From contig NZ_DYZA01000145.1 of NCBI RefSeq assembly GCF_020741395.1, forward strand, positions 1 through 31,425: 31,425 nt of DNA, read 5' to 3'. This DNA is from Mailhella massiliensis (GTDB lineage Bacteria; Desulfobacterota; Desulfovibrionia; Desulfovibrionales; Desulfovibrionaceae). The notes under the pieces are model-generated. The model ran no database searches and was not told the DNA's origin. It saw only the letters and a program-made list of their open reading frames with translations. A program made the translations under genes and the position numbers. Of the stretch, positions 15,202 through 23,077 are shown piece after piece. The stretch's first letter is position 1. Every line of letters begins with the position of its first letter.

Positions 15202-15233
15202 AAGCCGCAGGCACATACGCCGGCGGCTTTTTT
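15202..15233 (+). terminator. attenuator terminator of leader 1
   Basis: AAGCCGC (15202-15208) pairs with GCGGCTT (15223-15229). Inside, after an A-G mismatch, GGC pairs with GCC around a 6-base loop, and TTTTTT ends the element. The competing antiterminator pairs GCC-a-TGCGGC (15157-15166, one bulged A) with GCCGCAGGC (15204-15212), nine base pairs. Ribosomes stalled at the Trp/Tyr codons leave this arm free, while a ribosome at the stop codon covers it. Confidence 0.88.
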
Positions 15234-15272
15234 CATATCCGGCCCCGGTAATGCCTGCAAAGGGGTTTCGCC

Positions 15273-16070
15273 ATGGAAGTCGGCGCTCTCAGACGTTTCA
15301 ACCACATCATCAATCCCAAGACCGGCCGCGCCATCATCGTTCCCATGGATCACGGCGTGTCCGACGGCGCGCCCCGGGGCCTGCGCGACATGGCAAAGGC
15401 CGTGCACGACATGGATGAAGGCATGGCCGACGCGGTACTCCTGCATAAGGGCCTCATCCACAAGGCGAAATACGAATCGCATATGCGCCTCGGCTTCATC
15501 ATGCACATTTCCGCCTCCACCAGCCTTTCGCGCCGGCCCAACAAGAAGATGCTCGTGGGCGACGTGGAAGAAGCCGTGCGCCTCGGTGCAGACGCCGTGT
15601 CCATCCACATCAACCTCGGCGACGACGATGAAAGCATGATGATGTCGGACGCGGGCAAGGTGGCGAAGGAATGCAGTCTCTGGGGCATGCCGCTGCTCAT
15701 GATGGTCTATGCGCGCGGCCACGACGTGGACAGCTATGATCCGCGCAACATTGCCCACTGCGCCCGCGTGGGCGCGGAACTCGGGGCCGATATCGTGAAA
15801 GTACCCTACACGGGCGACCCGGAGACCTTTGCCGACGTGGTGGCGGACTGCGGCGTGCCCGTGCTCATCGCGGGCGGCCCGAAGCTCGATTCCACGCGCA
15901 AACTCCTCGAAATGGTGCACGGTTCCCTTCAGGCCGGAGGCTCGGGCCTTTCCGTGGGCCGCAACGTATTTGAGCACCCGCGCCGCGTGGAGCTTCTGCA
16001 CGCCCTGCGTGCCATGGTTCATCAGGGAGCCTCCGTGGAAGAGGCGCTTGAGATCATGGGAGAGAAGTAA
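15273..16070 (+). CDS. 2-amino-3,7-dideoxy-D-threo-hept-6-ulosonate (ADTH) synthase, copy 1
   Basis: 265 residues of the class I DhnA-type aldolase fold. In methanogens, and by gene-fitness work in Desulfovibrio, this family replaces DAHP synthase. It condenses aspartate semialdehyde with a sugar-derived ketose to make ADTH, which DHQ synthase II then converts to 3-dehydroquinate. The Schiff-base lysine is Lys176 in ADIVKVPYTG, with Asp26 in PMDHG and Tyr146 as the usual partners. GGSGLSVGRNVFEHP is the phosphate-binding end. AAGGGG seven bases before the ATG fixes the start. It lies between two attenuators, so it can be expressed independently of the downstream genes. A true fructose-bisphosphate aldolase role is less likely in this context. 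Confidence 0.88.
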   Translation: MEVGALRRFNHIINPKTGRAIIVPMDHGVSDGAPRGLRDMAKAVHDMDEGMADAVLLHKGLIHKAKYESHMRLGFIMHISASTSLSRRPNKKMLVGDVEEAVRLGADAVSIHINLGDDDESMMMSDAGKVAKECSLWGMPLLMMVYARGHDVDSYDPRNIAHCARVGAELGADIVKVPYTGDPETFADVVADCGVPVLIAGGPKLDSTRKLLEMVHGSLQAGGSGLSVGRNVFEHPRRVELLHALRAMVHQGASVEEALEIMGEK

Positions 16071-16115
16071 CGGCGAAGGGACGACAAAAAGTTTCCCCCT
16101 TACGCCATTTTCCTG

Positions 16116-16145
16116 TTGACAGTTTTCTTTTTCTGGGATTAGTAA
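16116..16145 (+). promoter_or_regulatory. promoter of aromatic leader 2
   Basis: A perfect TTGACA at 16116-16121 with 18 bases to TAGTAA (16140-16145). The -10 is weak. It shares TTGACAGTTTT with the leader 1 promoter and starts 46 bases after the stop of ADTH synthase 1, so the second half of the operon has its own start. Confidence 0.5.
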
Positions 16146-16160
16146 ATTCTTAAACTCAAC

Positions 16161-16274
16161 ATGGTTGTTGTTATGCACACTCTTTATGCCGCTACCGCCC
16201 AGTATGAAACCAGCGTCTTCCGCTTTGGTTTCTACTTTTATTTTACCGGGCCCTGTGGTCGGAAGGGTTGCTGA
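16161..16274 (+). CDS. aromatic leader peptide 2 (Phe/Tyr-rich attenuator peptide)
   Basis: A 37-residue leader peptide, or 33 if it starts at the in-frame ATG 16173. It contains VFRFGFYFYFTGPCGRKGC: five Phe and two Tyr codons within nine positions, plus Tyr at 9 and 15, and no Trp. No clear Shine-Dalgarno sequence precedes either start, the weakest point. A pause-type hairpin GAAACCA/TGGTTTC lies at 16206-16232. The Gly-Pro-Cys-Gly codons again contain the antiterminator arm, and the C-terminal Cys-stop matches leader 1. The codon pattern says it reads Phe and Tyr supply. It precedes ADTH synthase 2 and the rest of the operon. Confidence 0.82.
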   Translation: MVVVMHTLYAATAQYETSVFRFGFYFYFTGPCGRKGC

Positions 16275-16295
16275 CAACTGTTGTTTGCAAACTTC

Positions 16296-16329
16296 GGGCC
16301 GCAGGCGGAACAAGCCGGCGGCCCTTTTT
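16296..16329 (+). terminator. attenuator terminator of leader 2
   Basis: GGGCCGC (16296-16302) pairs with GCGGCCC (16318-16324). After an A-G mismatch, GGC pairs with GCC around a 7-base loop, and TTTTT follows. The antiterminator pairs 16252-16260 (CCTGTGGTC) with 16297-16305, nine pairs including two G-T wobbles. The design is the same as in leader 1 down to the internal mismatch. Confidence 0.88.
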
Positions 16330-16381
16330 CTTTGCATATCGCCGCCACGCAGCCCCCAACTCCAACGAGAAGGAACGCATT

Positions 16382-17185
16382 ATGGAACTCGGCACCAAGA
16401 AAAGACTGTCCCGCATTTTCAATCCCGACACTAAACGAGCCATCGTCGTTCCCATGGATCACGGCATGACCATAGGCGCCCCCGACGGGCTGGTGGATAT
16501 CCGCAAGGCTGTGGACGACATGAATGAAGGCGGGGCCAACGCCGTGCTCATGCACAAGGGCCTCATCCGCGCTTCCGGCTGCGCCGACGCCAACGCCGAC
16601 CTCGGGCTCATCATGCACATCACCGCCTCCACGGCCCTTTCCCCCAACGGCAACACCAAGGTGCTCTCCGGCACGGTGGAAGAGGCCATACGCCTCGGCG
16701 CGGACGCCGTCTCCATCCATCTCAACCTCGGCGACCCCAATGAAAAGGAAATGCTCTACAGCGCTGGCGTCATTGCCGACCACTGCAACCGCTGGGGCAT
16801 GCCTCTGCTCATGATGCTCTACGGCCGCGGCGGCCTCATCCGCGACAGCTTCGCCGTGGATATCGTGGCCCACTGCGCCCGCGTGGGCGCGGAACTCGGC
16901 GCGGATATCGTGAAGGTCTCCTACACGGGCAGCCCGGAAAGCTTCCAGAAAGTCACCGAATGTTGCTGCGCGCCCGTGCTCATCGCGGGCGGCGAGCGCA
17001 TCGACTCCACGCGCAAGCTCCTGCAGATGGTGCATGACTCCCTGCTCGCCGGCGGCTCCGGCCTTTCCATCGGCCGCAACGTGTTCGAACACCCGCGCCG
17101 CGTGGATCTCATGCGCGCCATGAACGCCATAGTCCATTCCGGCGCGTCCGTGGACGACGCCATGGCCATAGTGGGCGAAGACTAG
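16382..17185 (+). CDS. ADTH synthase, copy 2
   Basis: 267 residues, a clear paralogue of copy 1 and aligned with it along the whole length. Active-site residues are Asp26 in PMDHG and Lys178 in ADIVKVSYTG; the GGSGLSIGRNVFEHPRRVDL end is shared. The duplication seems fairly old, since many surface positions and the 64-75 region differ. AAGGAA lies eight bases before the ATG. It is followed after 13 bases by DHQ synthase II, so this copy is the one tied to the main operon. Its own attenuator reads Phe and Tyr. The two copies may be regulatory isozymes (inference). Confidence 0.88.
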   Translation: MELGTKKRLSRIFNPDTKRAIVVPMDHGMTIGAPDGLVDIRKAVDDMNEGGANAVLMHKGLIRASGCADANADLGLIMHITASTALSPNGNTKVLSGTVEEAIRLGADAVSIHLNLGDPNEKEMLYSAGVIADHCNRWGMPLLMMLYGRGGLIRDSFAVDIVAHCARVGAELGADIVKVSYTGSPESFQKVTECCCAPVLIAGGERIDSTRKLLQMVHDSLLAGGSGLSIGRNVFEHPRRVDLMRAMNAIVHSGASVDDAMAIVGED

Positions 17186-17198
17186 CCGGGGAGCGGCC

Positions 17199-18167
17199 AT
17201 GAACATTTATTTCAAAAGCGTGCCCTTCAGTAAAAGCGACGTGACCCTCGCCCTGGAGTCCGGGGTGGACGGCGTCATCGTCCCGGCGGACAAGGTGGAG
17301 TCCGTTTCCCTGCTTTCCCGCACGCCCGTCATGGCGGAAGAGGACATGCCCTCCCTTGCCATGAACAGCAAGGCCGACGAAGAGACCGTTCGCGACGCGC
17401 TCCTTGCGGGCAGGCGTGCGGTGCTTGCCAGGGGGTGGGAAATCATCCCCGTGGAAAACCTGCTCGCCCAGTGCCCCGAGGTGACGGCCGAAGCCGGAAG
17501 CATTGAGGAAGCGACTCTCGCTTCCGGCATACTCCAGCGCGGGGTACAGGGCATCGTGGTCCTGCCCGAGGCCATAGGCGAGCTCAAGGAAATCGTGGCC
17601 CGCTGCAAGATAAGCCGGGAACACGAGGAGCTTCAGGAAGCCGTGATCACCCGCGTGGAACCCGCCGGGCTCGGGCATCGCGTCTGCATCGACACCATGT
17701 CCATGCTGCACCGGGGCCAGGGTATGCTGGTGGGCAATTCCAGCGCCTTCACCTTCCTGGTGCATGCCGAAACCGAGCACAACGAATATGTGGCCTCCCG
17801 CCCCTTCCGGGTGAACGCCGGGGCCGTGCACGCCTACATACGCCTGCCCGGCGATACCACGACCTACCTTTCCGAGGTGGAAGCAGGCCGGGAAATGCTG
17901 GTGGTGGACCATACCGGGGCCACAACCCTGGCCACGGCGGGCCGGGTGAAGATCGAAGTGCGGCCCATGCTCCTTGTGGAAGCGGCCTGCGGGGAAAAGA
18001 AGGGCGCGGTGTTTCTCCAGAACGCGGAGACCATACGCCTCACCGCGCCGGACGGCACGCCCGTGAGCGTGGTGAACCTGAAGCCGGGCGACAGGGTGCT
18101 CTGCCGCACCGACGAGGCAGGGCGGCACTTCGGCATGCGCATCAAAGAAGACATTCAGGAGAAATAA
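17199..18167 (+). CDS. 3-dehydroquinate synthase II
   Basis: 322 residues of the archaeal-type DHQ synthase II family (unrelated to AroB). In methanogens it performs the NAD-dependent oxidative deamination and cyclisation of ADTH to 3-dehydroquinate. Recognisable conserved stretches include RVCIDTMSMLHRGQGMLVGN (about 166-185), PFRVNAGAVHAY, YLSEVEAGREMLVVD and RPMLLVEA. The C-terminal part is the beta-rich domain typical of the family. The ATG follows GGGGAG by five bases. It is closely coupled to ADTH synthase 2, its substrate supplier. No aroB-like gene is present in the window. Confidence 0.92.
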   Translation: MNIYFKSVPFSKSDVTLALESGVDGVIVPADKVESVSLLSRTPVMAEEDMPSLAMNSKADEETVRDALLAGRRAVLARGWEIIPVENLLAQCPEVTAEAGSIEEATLASGILQRGVQGIVVLPEAIGELKEIVARCKISREHEELQEAVITRVEPAGLGHRVCIDTMSMLHRGQGMLVGNSSAFTFLVHAETEHNEYVASRPFRVNAGAVHAYIRLPGDTTTYLSEVEAGREMLVVDHTGATTLATAGRVKIEVRPMLLVEAACGEKKGAVFLQNAETIRLTAPDGTPVSVVNLKPGDRVLCRTDEAGRHFGMRIKEDIQEK

Positions 18168-18169
18168 CC

Positions 18170-19309
18170 ATGGCAGAGCCTTTCCAGATTCCCGGCCTGG
18201 CGAAGCTGCGGGAAGAAATCGACGCGGTGGACTCCGCCCTTCTGGAGCTTTTGAATCGCCGCGCAGGCCTCAGCCTCGCCGTGGGGCAGGCCAAGAGGCA
18301 GGTCTCGGGCAAGGTGTTCGACCCGGCCCGGGAGGCCCAGCTTCTGGAAAGGCTCGCCATGCGCAACAAGGGCCCGCTGGAGGCGGGGCACGTCTCCGCC
18401 ATATGGCGCGCCATACTTTCCGCCTCACGTTCCCTGCAGAAAAACTGCACCGTGGCCTACCTGGGGCCGGAGGGCACCTTTTCCTACTTTGCGGCCGTGG
18501 ATTTTCTGGGCGCATCCATGGACTTCACGCCCTGCCGCGACTTCCACGAGATTTTCCGGGGCATCTGCCTCGGGCACTTCGACCTCGGCGTGATCCCGCT
18601 CGAAAACTCCATCCACGGCACCATCGCCCAGAGCTTCGACCTCTTTTCCGAGTATGAAGTAAGCATACAGGCCGAATTCTACTCCCGCATTTCCAACAGC
18701 CTGCTCAGCGGAGAAAAGGAACTGAGCGGGGTGAAAACCGTGTACTCCCACCCCCAGCCCCTGGGCCAGTGCGCTTCGTGGCTGCGCGCAAACCTCCCGC
18801 AGGCAAGGCTCGTTTCCGTGGAATCCACGGCGGCTGCCGCATGGAAGGCCTCGTGCGAGGAAGGCGCTGCCTCCATAGGCCACCGCAGTATGGCGGAAAA
18901 GCTCGGCATGAACTGCCTCGCCTGCGACATTCAGGACGACGCCTCCAACTGGACGCGCTTCGTGCTCGTTGCCGCCGGGGATAAGAGGGAAAAAATGCGT
19001 GCGGAGGAAGAAGGGGGGTTCAAGTCCTCCCTGCTCTTCACCGTGCCCAACCGCGCGGGCACCCTCGCCGCCGTGCTCAACGTGTTCACCTCCCACAAGG
19101 TAAACCTGACCAAGCTCGAATCCCGCCCCCTGAAGGGCGCGGCATGCTGGGACTATATTTTCTTCGCCGATGTGGAATGCGACCTTTCCGCCCCGACACG
19201 GGCCGGGCTCATCCGCGACCTTGGCGAATGCTGCTCCTTTATCCGCGTGCTGGGCTGCTACCCCGAAGGGCCGCGCCTCGATTCCACTGCCAACACCACA
19301 GGATTCTGA
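18170..19309 (+). CDS. pheA: chorismate mutase / prephenate dehydratase (P-protein)
   Basis: 379 residues, bifunctional, for phenylalanine synthesis. Residues 1-88 are an AroQ-class chorismate mutase helix bundle (LREEIDAVDSALLELLNRR). Residues 97-275 are prephenate dehydratase, from YLGPEGTFSYFAA to the catalytic NWTRFVLVA. Residues 283-360 are an ACT domain with TVPNRAGTLAAVLNVF and ESRPLKG, the phenylalanine-binding signature, so feedback inhibition by Phe is expected. The start follows DHQ synthase II by two bases with AGGAG upstream. Complete, no defects seen. Confidence 0.96.
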   Translation: MAEPFQIPGLAKLREEIDAVDSALLELLNRRAGLSLAVGQAKRQVSGKVFDPAREAQLLERLAMRNKGPLEAGHVSAIWRAILSASRSLQKNCTVAYLGPEGTFSYFAAVDFLGASMDFTPCRDFHEIFRGICLGHFDLGVIPLENSIHGTIAQSFDLFSEYEVSIQAEFYSRISNSLLSGEKELSGVKTVYSHPQPLGQCASWLRANLPQARLVSVESTAAAAWKASCEEGAASIGHRSMAEKLGMNCLACDIQDDASNWTRFVLVAAGDKREKMRAEEEGGFKSSLLFTVPNRAGTLAAVLNVFTSHKVNLTKLESRPLKGAACWDYIFFADVECDLSAPTRAGLIRDLGECCSFIRVLGCYPEGPRLDSTANTTGF

Positions 19310-19312
19310 TCC

Positions 19313-20632
19313 ATGATTCCGCTCAAGGCCCCGGCCTCCAAGTCCGTTTCCCACCGCATGCTCATTGCCGCATCCCTGGCGCGCGGCGTATCTTCGGTGC
19401 ATCACGCCCTTTCCAGTGCCGACCTTGAGCGCACGCGGGAAATACTCCACGCCGCCGGGGCCGTACTGGAAGATACGGGCGGAGGAAGCTGGCGCGTGCA
19501 GGGCATGCCCCACGGCCCCGAAGGCGGAAAAAGCGTCCCTCTGAACTGCTATGTGGGCGAATCGGGCACCACCTGCCGCCTGCTTGCCGCCGTGCTCGCC
19601 GCAGGGCGGGGCTCTTTCCGCATCCACGGCGTGGAACGGATGCACGAGCGGCCCATAGGCGCGCTGACAAACGCCCTCTCCGCCCTGGGCGCGCGCGTCT
19701 TTTTCGAGCGGAAAGAGGGCTACCCCCCGCTTGTCATGGAAACGGAAGGACTTTCGGGCGGCAACGTGGACATGGGCGTGGATGAATCCAGCCAGTTCCT
19801 TTCCGGCCTGCTTCTCGCCGCCCCCTTCTGCCGCGAGGCCGTCTGCATATCCCTCACCGGGAAAAAAGCAGTTTCCTGGCCCTATGTGGGGCTGACCCTT
19901 CAGGTGCTGGAAGACTTCGGCATCGGCTTTCAGGTGGAAGCAAAGGAAGGTGAAACGTGGCGCGAGGCGCCGTGGAGGAGCGTAAGGCAGGCCACGCCCG
20001 GAAAACTCCGCATCCGCGTTTTCCCCGGGGCCTACCGGTGCGGCGAATATCATGTGGAAGGCGACTGGTCCGGCGCTTCCTACCTGCTCGCGGCCGGGGC
20101 CGTAGGCAGGGAAAGCGTGCTCGTGCAGGGCCTCCGCGCCGATTCCCTGCAGGGCGACCGCACCATCCTGGACATACTGCGCGCCATGGGCGCGGATATT
20201 TCCCTGAGGGAAGACGGTATCCAGGTCAGCCCCTCAAAGCTGCACGGCATCACCGTGGATATGGGAGCCTGCCCCGACCTTGTGCCCACCGTGGCCATGG
20301 CCGCCGCCTATGCTGAAGGCGACACGCGCATGGAGAACATCGCCCACCTCAGGATCAAGGAATGTGACCGTATTGCCGCCTGTGCGGCGGAACTTGCCAG
20401 GGCGCATGTGCCCTGCGAGGAAGAGGAAGGGGCGCTCACCGTGCACGGTCTTGCGCCCGATCTGCCCGATATCAAAGAAGGCACGGTGTTCCACACCTAC
20501 AACGACCACCGCATCGCCATGGCGGCCGCCCTGCTCGGGCTCGGCCGCGGGCAGCGCATCGTGGTGGACGACCCGGCCGTGGTGCGCAAGTCCTTCCCCG
20601 AGTTCTGGAACGTGTGGAGCGCCCTTTCATGA
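19313..20632 (+). CDS. aroA: 5-enolpyruvylshikimate-3-phosphate synthase
   Basis: 439 residues, transferring the enolpyruvyl group of PEP to shikimate 3-phosphate. The N-terminal PASKSVSHR contains the shikimate-phosphate ligands (Lys10, Ser11). The PEP/glyphosate loop reads GESGTTCRLL (near residues 80-89), unlike the E. coli GNAGTAMRPL. DESSQFLSGLLLAAP and IKECDRIAA are the other signatures, and the C-terminal part has TYNDHRIAMA. It starts three bases after the pheA stop codon. The stop overlaps tyrA as ATGA. Confidence 0.96.
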   Translation: MIPLKAPASKSVSHRMLIAASLARGVSSVHHALSSADLERTREILHAAGAVLEDTGGGSWRVQGMPHGPEGGKSVPLNCYVGESGTTCRLLAAVLAAGRGSFRIHGVERMHERPIGALTNALSALGARVFFERKEGYPPLVMETEGLSGGNVDMGVDESSQFLSGLLLAAPFCREAVCISLTGKKAVSWPYVGLTLQVLEDFGIGFQVEAKEGETWREAPWRSVRQATPGKLRIRVFPGAYRCGEYHVEGDWSGASYLLAAGAVGRESVLVQGLRADSLQGDRTILDILRAMGADISLREDGIQVSPSKLHGITVDMGACPDLVPTVAMAAAYAEGDTRMENIAHLRIKECDRIAACAAELARAHVPCEEEEGALTVHGLAPDLPDIKEGTVFHTYNDHRIAMAAALLGLGRGQRIVVDDPAVVRKSFPEFWNVWSALS

Positions 20633-21468
20633 GCGAACGCATCGTCATTGCCGGCTGCCGGGGCCGTATGGGAGCCATGCTCATGGAAAGGCTGGGCGGA
20701 AGCGAGGCTTTTTCCCCCGTGGGGCTCGATCTTCCCTATGAGCCGGAAGCCATGAAGGAGGCCTGCAAAGGCGCGCGCGTGGTGCTTTTGTGCATTCCTG
20801 CCACGGCCATACCGGCAACCCTGGAAAAACTCCTGCCCTTCATGGAGCCTTCCGCCATCCTTTCCGATATCACCTCGGTGAAGGAGCTGCCCATGCGGCA
20901 CATGGAAAGCCTGTGGAACGGGCCCGTGGTGGGAACGCACCCGCTCTTCGGCCCCGTGCCCGCGCAGGATCTGGAGCTTCGCGTGACCATTGTCCCGGGC
21001 AGTCGCGCTTCGGAAGAAGACGTAGCCTTTGTGGAATCTCTGTTCCACAGCTTTTCCTGCGTCACCTTCCGGGCCACGGCGGAAGAGCACGACATGGCGG
21101 AAGCCAAGATACAGGGCATGAATTTCATCACGAGCGCGGCATATTTCGCCATGACGGCGGAAGACCCCGCGCTCCTTCCCTATATTACGCCTTCCTTCCT
21201 CCGGCGTATGAATTCCACGGAAAAGCAGCTCATGGAGGACGGGCCGCTCTTCACCTGGCTTTTTGAAGCCAACCCCCACAGCCAGGCCATGGTGCGCCAG
21301 TATCGCAACCTGCTTTCCCTCGCCGCTGCGGGCGATGTGGATCTCATCCTGCGCAAGGCCCAGTGGTGGTGGAAGGACGGGGCGGGAAAAGAAAAACTCC
21401 ATGAGGAAGCCCGCAAGGTGGCCCTCCAGTCGGCCCGGGCGGGCCTGAAAAAAGGAAAAACATCATGA
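20629..21468 (+). CDS. tyrA: prephenate dehydrogenase
   Basis: 279 residues, NAD(P)-dependent oxidative decarboxylation of prephenate for tyrosine synthesis. The Rossmann loop is GCRGRMG (residues 9-15). The catalytic histidine is probably His104 in GTHPLFGP. The C-terminal helical dimerisation domain follows, and there is neither a fused chorismate mutase nor an ACT domain. ATG 20629 overlaps the aroA stop as ATGA and has GGAG nine bases upstream. A GTG five codons earlier is possible but less likely. The protein is at the short end for the family. Confidence 0.93.
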   Translation: MSERIVIAGCRGRMGAMLMERLGGSEAFSPVGLDLPYEPEAMKEACKGARVVLLCIPATAIPATLEKLLPFMEPSAILSDITSVKELPMRHMESLWNGPVVGTHPLFGPVPAQDLELRVTIVPGSRASEEDVAFVESLFHSFSCVTFRATAEEHDMAEAKIQGMNFITSAAYFAMTAEDPALLPYITPSFLRRMNSTEKQLMEDGPLFTWLFEANPHSQAMVRQYRNLLSLAAAGDVDLILRKAQWWWKDGAGKEKLHEEARKVALQSARAGLKKGKTS

Positions 21469-22523
21469 AATACAGCCTGTTCGGCGAATCCCACGGCCCG
21501 GCCATAGGCATTGTCCTGACGGGCGTTCCCTCCGGGCTTGCGCTCGATATGGACTTCATCCGAGCGGAAATGGCGCGCCGCGCCCCCGGCTCCTCTCCCC
21601 TCGCCACGGCGCGCAGGGAAAAGGACGCGGTGCGCATCGTAAGCGGCGCTTTCGAGGGCAGGGCCTGCGGCACACCCCTGTGCGGGCTTATCGAGAACAC
21701 CGATACGCGCTCGCGCGATTATGCCGCCACCCGCCACCTGGCCCGGCCCGGCCATGCGGATTTTGCCGCGCACCTGCGCTACCGGGGCTTTGAGGATTAC
21801 CGGGGCGGCGGGCACTTTTCCGGCCGCCTCACGGCCCCGCTGGTGTTTGCCGGGGCCGTGGCAAAGCTGGCCCTCAAAGAACGGGGCATCGAGGTCTATG
21901 CCCGCATCAAGGAAGTGGCGGGAGTGGAGGATATCCCCCTCGACCTCGCCCGGCCCGACGTGGAGGCCCTCGCCTCCGCAGGCAGAAAAGCCTTTGCAGT
22001 GATCGACGATGCGCGCGGCGAAGCCATGCAGAAAGCTATTCTCGACGCCCGGGCGGAAGGCGATTCCGTGGGCGGCGTCATCGAATGTTTTGCCTTCGGC
22101 ATACCCGCCGGGCTGGGCGGGCCGGATTTTGACGATAACATCGAAACCGCCATTGCCCGCCATGTATTTGCCGTGCCCGCCGTGAAAGGGCTTTTATTCG
22201 GCGCAGGCTTCGGCTTCTCCGCCATGCGCGGGAGCGAAGCCAACGATGCCTTTCTGCCGGGCGAGCCCGTCCGCACCCGCACCAACCACAACGGCGGCGT
22301 GAACGGCGGCATTGCCAACGGCATGCCCGTGGTGTTCAGCGTCGTCGTCAAGCCCACGCCCTCCATCGCCAAAGAGCAGGACACTGTGGACATGCGCACC
22401 GGCGAGGCGGCGAAGCTCGCCATTACCGGCAGGCACGACCCGTGCATACTGCCGCGCGCCGTGCCCGTCATCGAAGCCGCCTGCGCGCTGGCCCTTTCCG
22501 ATATCCCGGGAGTGCTTTCATGA
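21465..22523 (+). CDS. aroC: chorismate synthase
   Basis: 352 residues, the reduced-FMN-dependent last step to chorismate. The signatures GESHGPAIGIVLTGVPSG at the N-terminus, RPGHADFAAHLRY, NHNGGVNGGIANGMPVVF in the middle and RHDPCILPRAVPVIEA near the end are all intact. The start overlaps the tyrA stop as ATGA, with AGGA upstream. No flavin reductase domain is fused, so the enzyme should be the monofunctional bacterial type. Confidence 0.97.
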   Translation: MKYSLFGESHGPAIGIVLTGVPSGLALDMDFIRAEMARRAPGSSPLATARREKDAVRIVSGAFEGRACGTPLCGLIENTDTRSRDYAATRHLARPGHADFAAHLRYRGFEDYRGGGHFSGRLTAPLVFAGAVAKLALKERGIEVYARIKEVAGVEDIPLDLARPDVEALASAGRKAFAVIDDARGEAMQKAILDARAEGDSVGGVIECFAFGIPAGLGGPDFDDNIETAIARHVFAVPAVKGLLFGAGFGFSAMRGSEANDAFLPGEPVRTRTNHNGGVNGGIANGMPVVFSVVVKPTPSIAKEQDTVDMRTGEAAKLAITGRHDPCILPRAVPVIEAACALALSDIPGVLS

Positions 22524-23077
22524 AGAACATCGTGCTCATCGGCCTTTCCGGCTGCGGCAAAAGCAGCCTGGGCAGGCGGCTCTCCCGCAGGCTGCGCATG
22601 AGGCTTCTTGATACCGACGCCATGATCGTGAAAAAAACGGGCCGTGCCATTTCCGATATTTTCGCCAAGGAAGGAGAAACCTTTTTCCGCAACCTGGAAT
22701 CGGCCTGCGCGAAGGAGGCGGCGGCGCAGGAAGGCGTCGTCATTTCCACGGGCGGAGGCATGGTGCTGCGCAAAGAGAACATGGCGGCCCTCGCGGAAAA
22801 CGGCCTCGTCTTCTTCATCGACCGCCACCCCTCGCGCATACTGCGCTCCACCGCGCTCGACGACAGGCCGCTCGTGCAGGACGACGCGGAAAAGCTCTTC
22901 CGCCTCCACGCCGCGCGCCTGGCCCTGTACCGCCGCCACGCCCATGTGACCATAAAGAACAACGGCGGCCCCCGGAGCATGCGGCGGCGCGTCCTTCAAA
23001 TACTGCGCCATTACCGGCGCAAAAGCAAAGCGGCCCTACCCTGCCCTGAAAACGCAAGACGCACGGAGCTGCCATGA
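22520..23077 (+). CDS. aroK: shikimate kinase
   Basis: 185 residues. The P-loop GLSGCGKSSLG (8-18), the substrate-binding DTD (31-33) and the STGGGMV loop (near 76-82) are present. The lid region contains LDDRPL (near 114-119). The C-terminal 20 residues are strongly basic and extend past the normal fold. It starts with an ATGA overlap with aroC and ends with an ATGA overlap with aroE. Confidence 0.93.
   Translation: MKNIVLIGLSGCGKSSLGRRLSRRLRMRLLDTDAMIVKKTGRAISDIFAKEGETFFRNLESACAKEAAAQEGVVISTGGGMVLRKENMAALAENGLVFFIDRHPSRILRSTALDDRPLVQDDAEKLFRLHAARLALYRRHAHVTIKNNGGPRSMRRRVLQILRHYRRKSKAALPCPENARRTELP

Noticed and set aside
15273..17185. Annotation of the two aldolases as glycolytic fructose-bisphosphate aldolases
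   Set aside because: The fold is shared, but the position next to DHQ synthase II and the aromatic leaders point to ADTH synthase.
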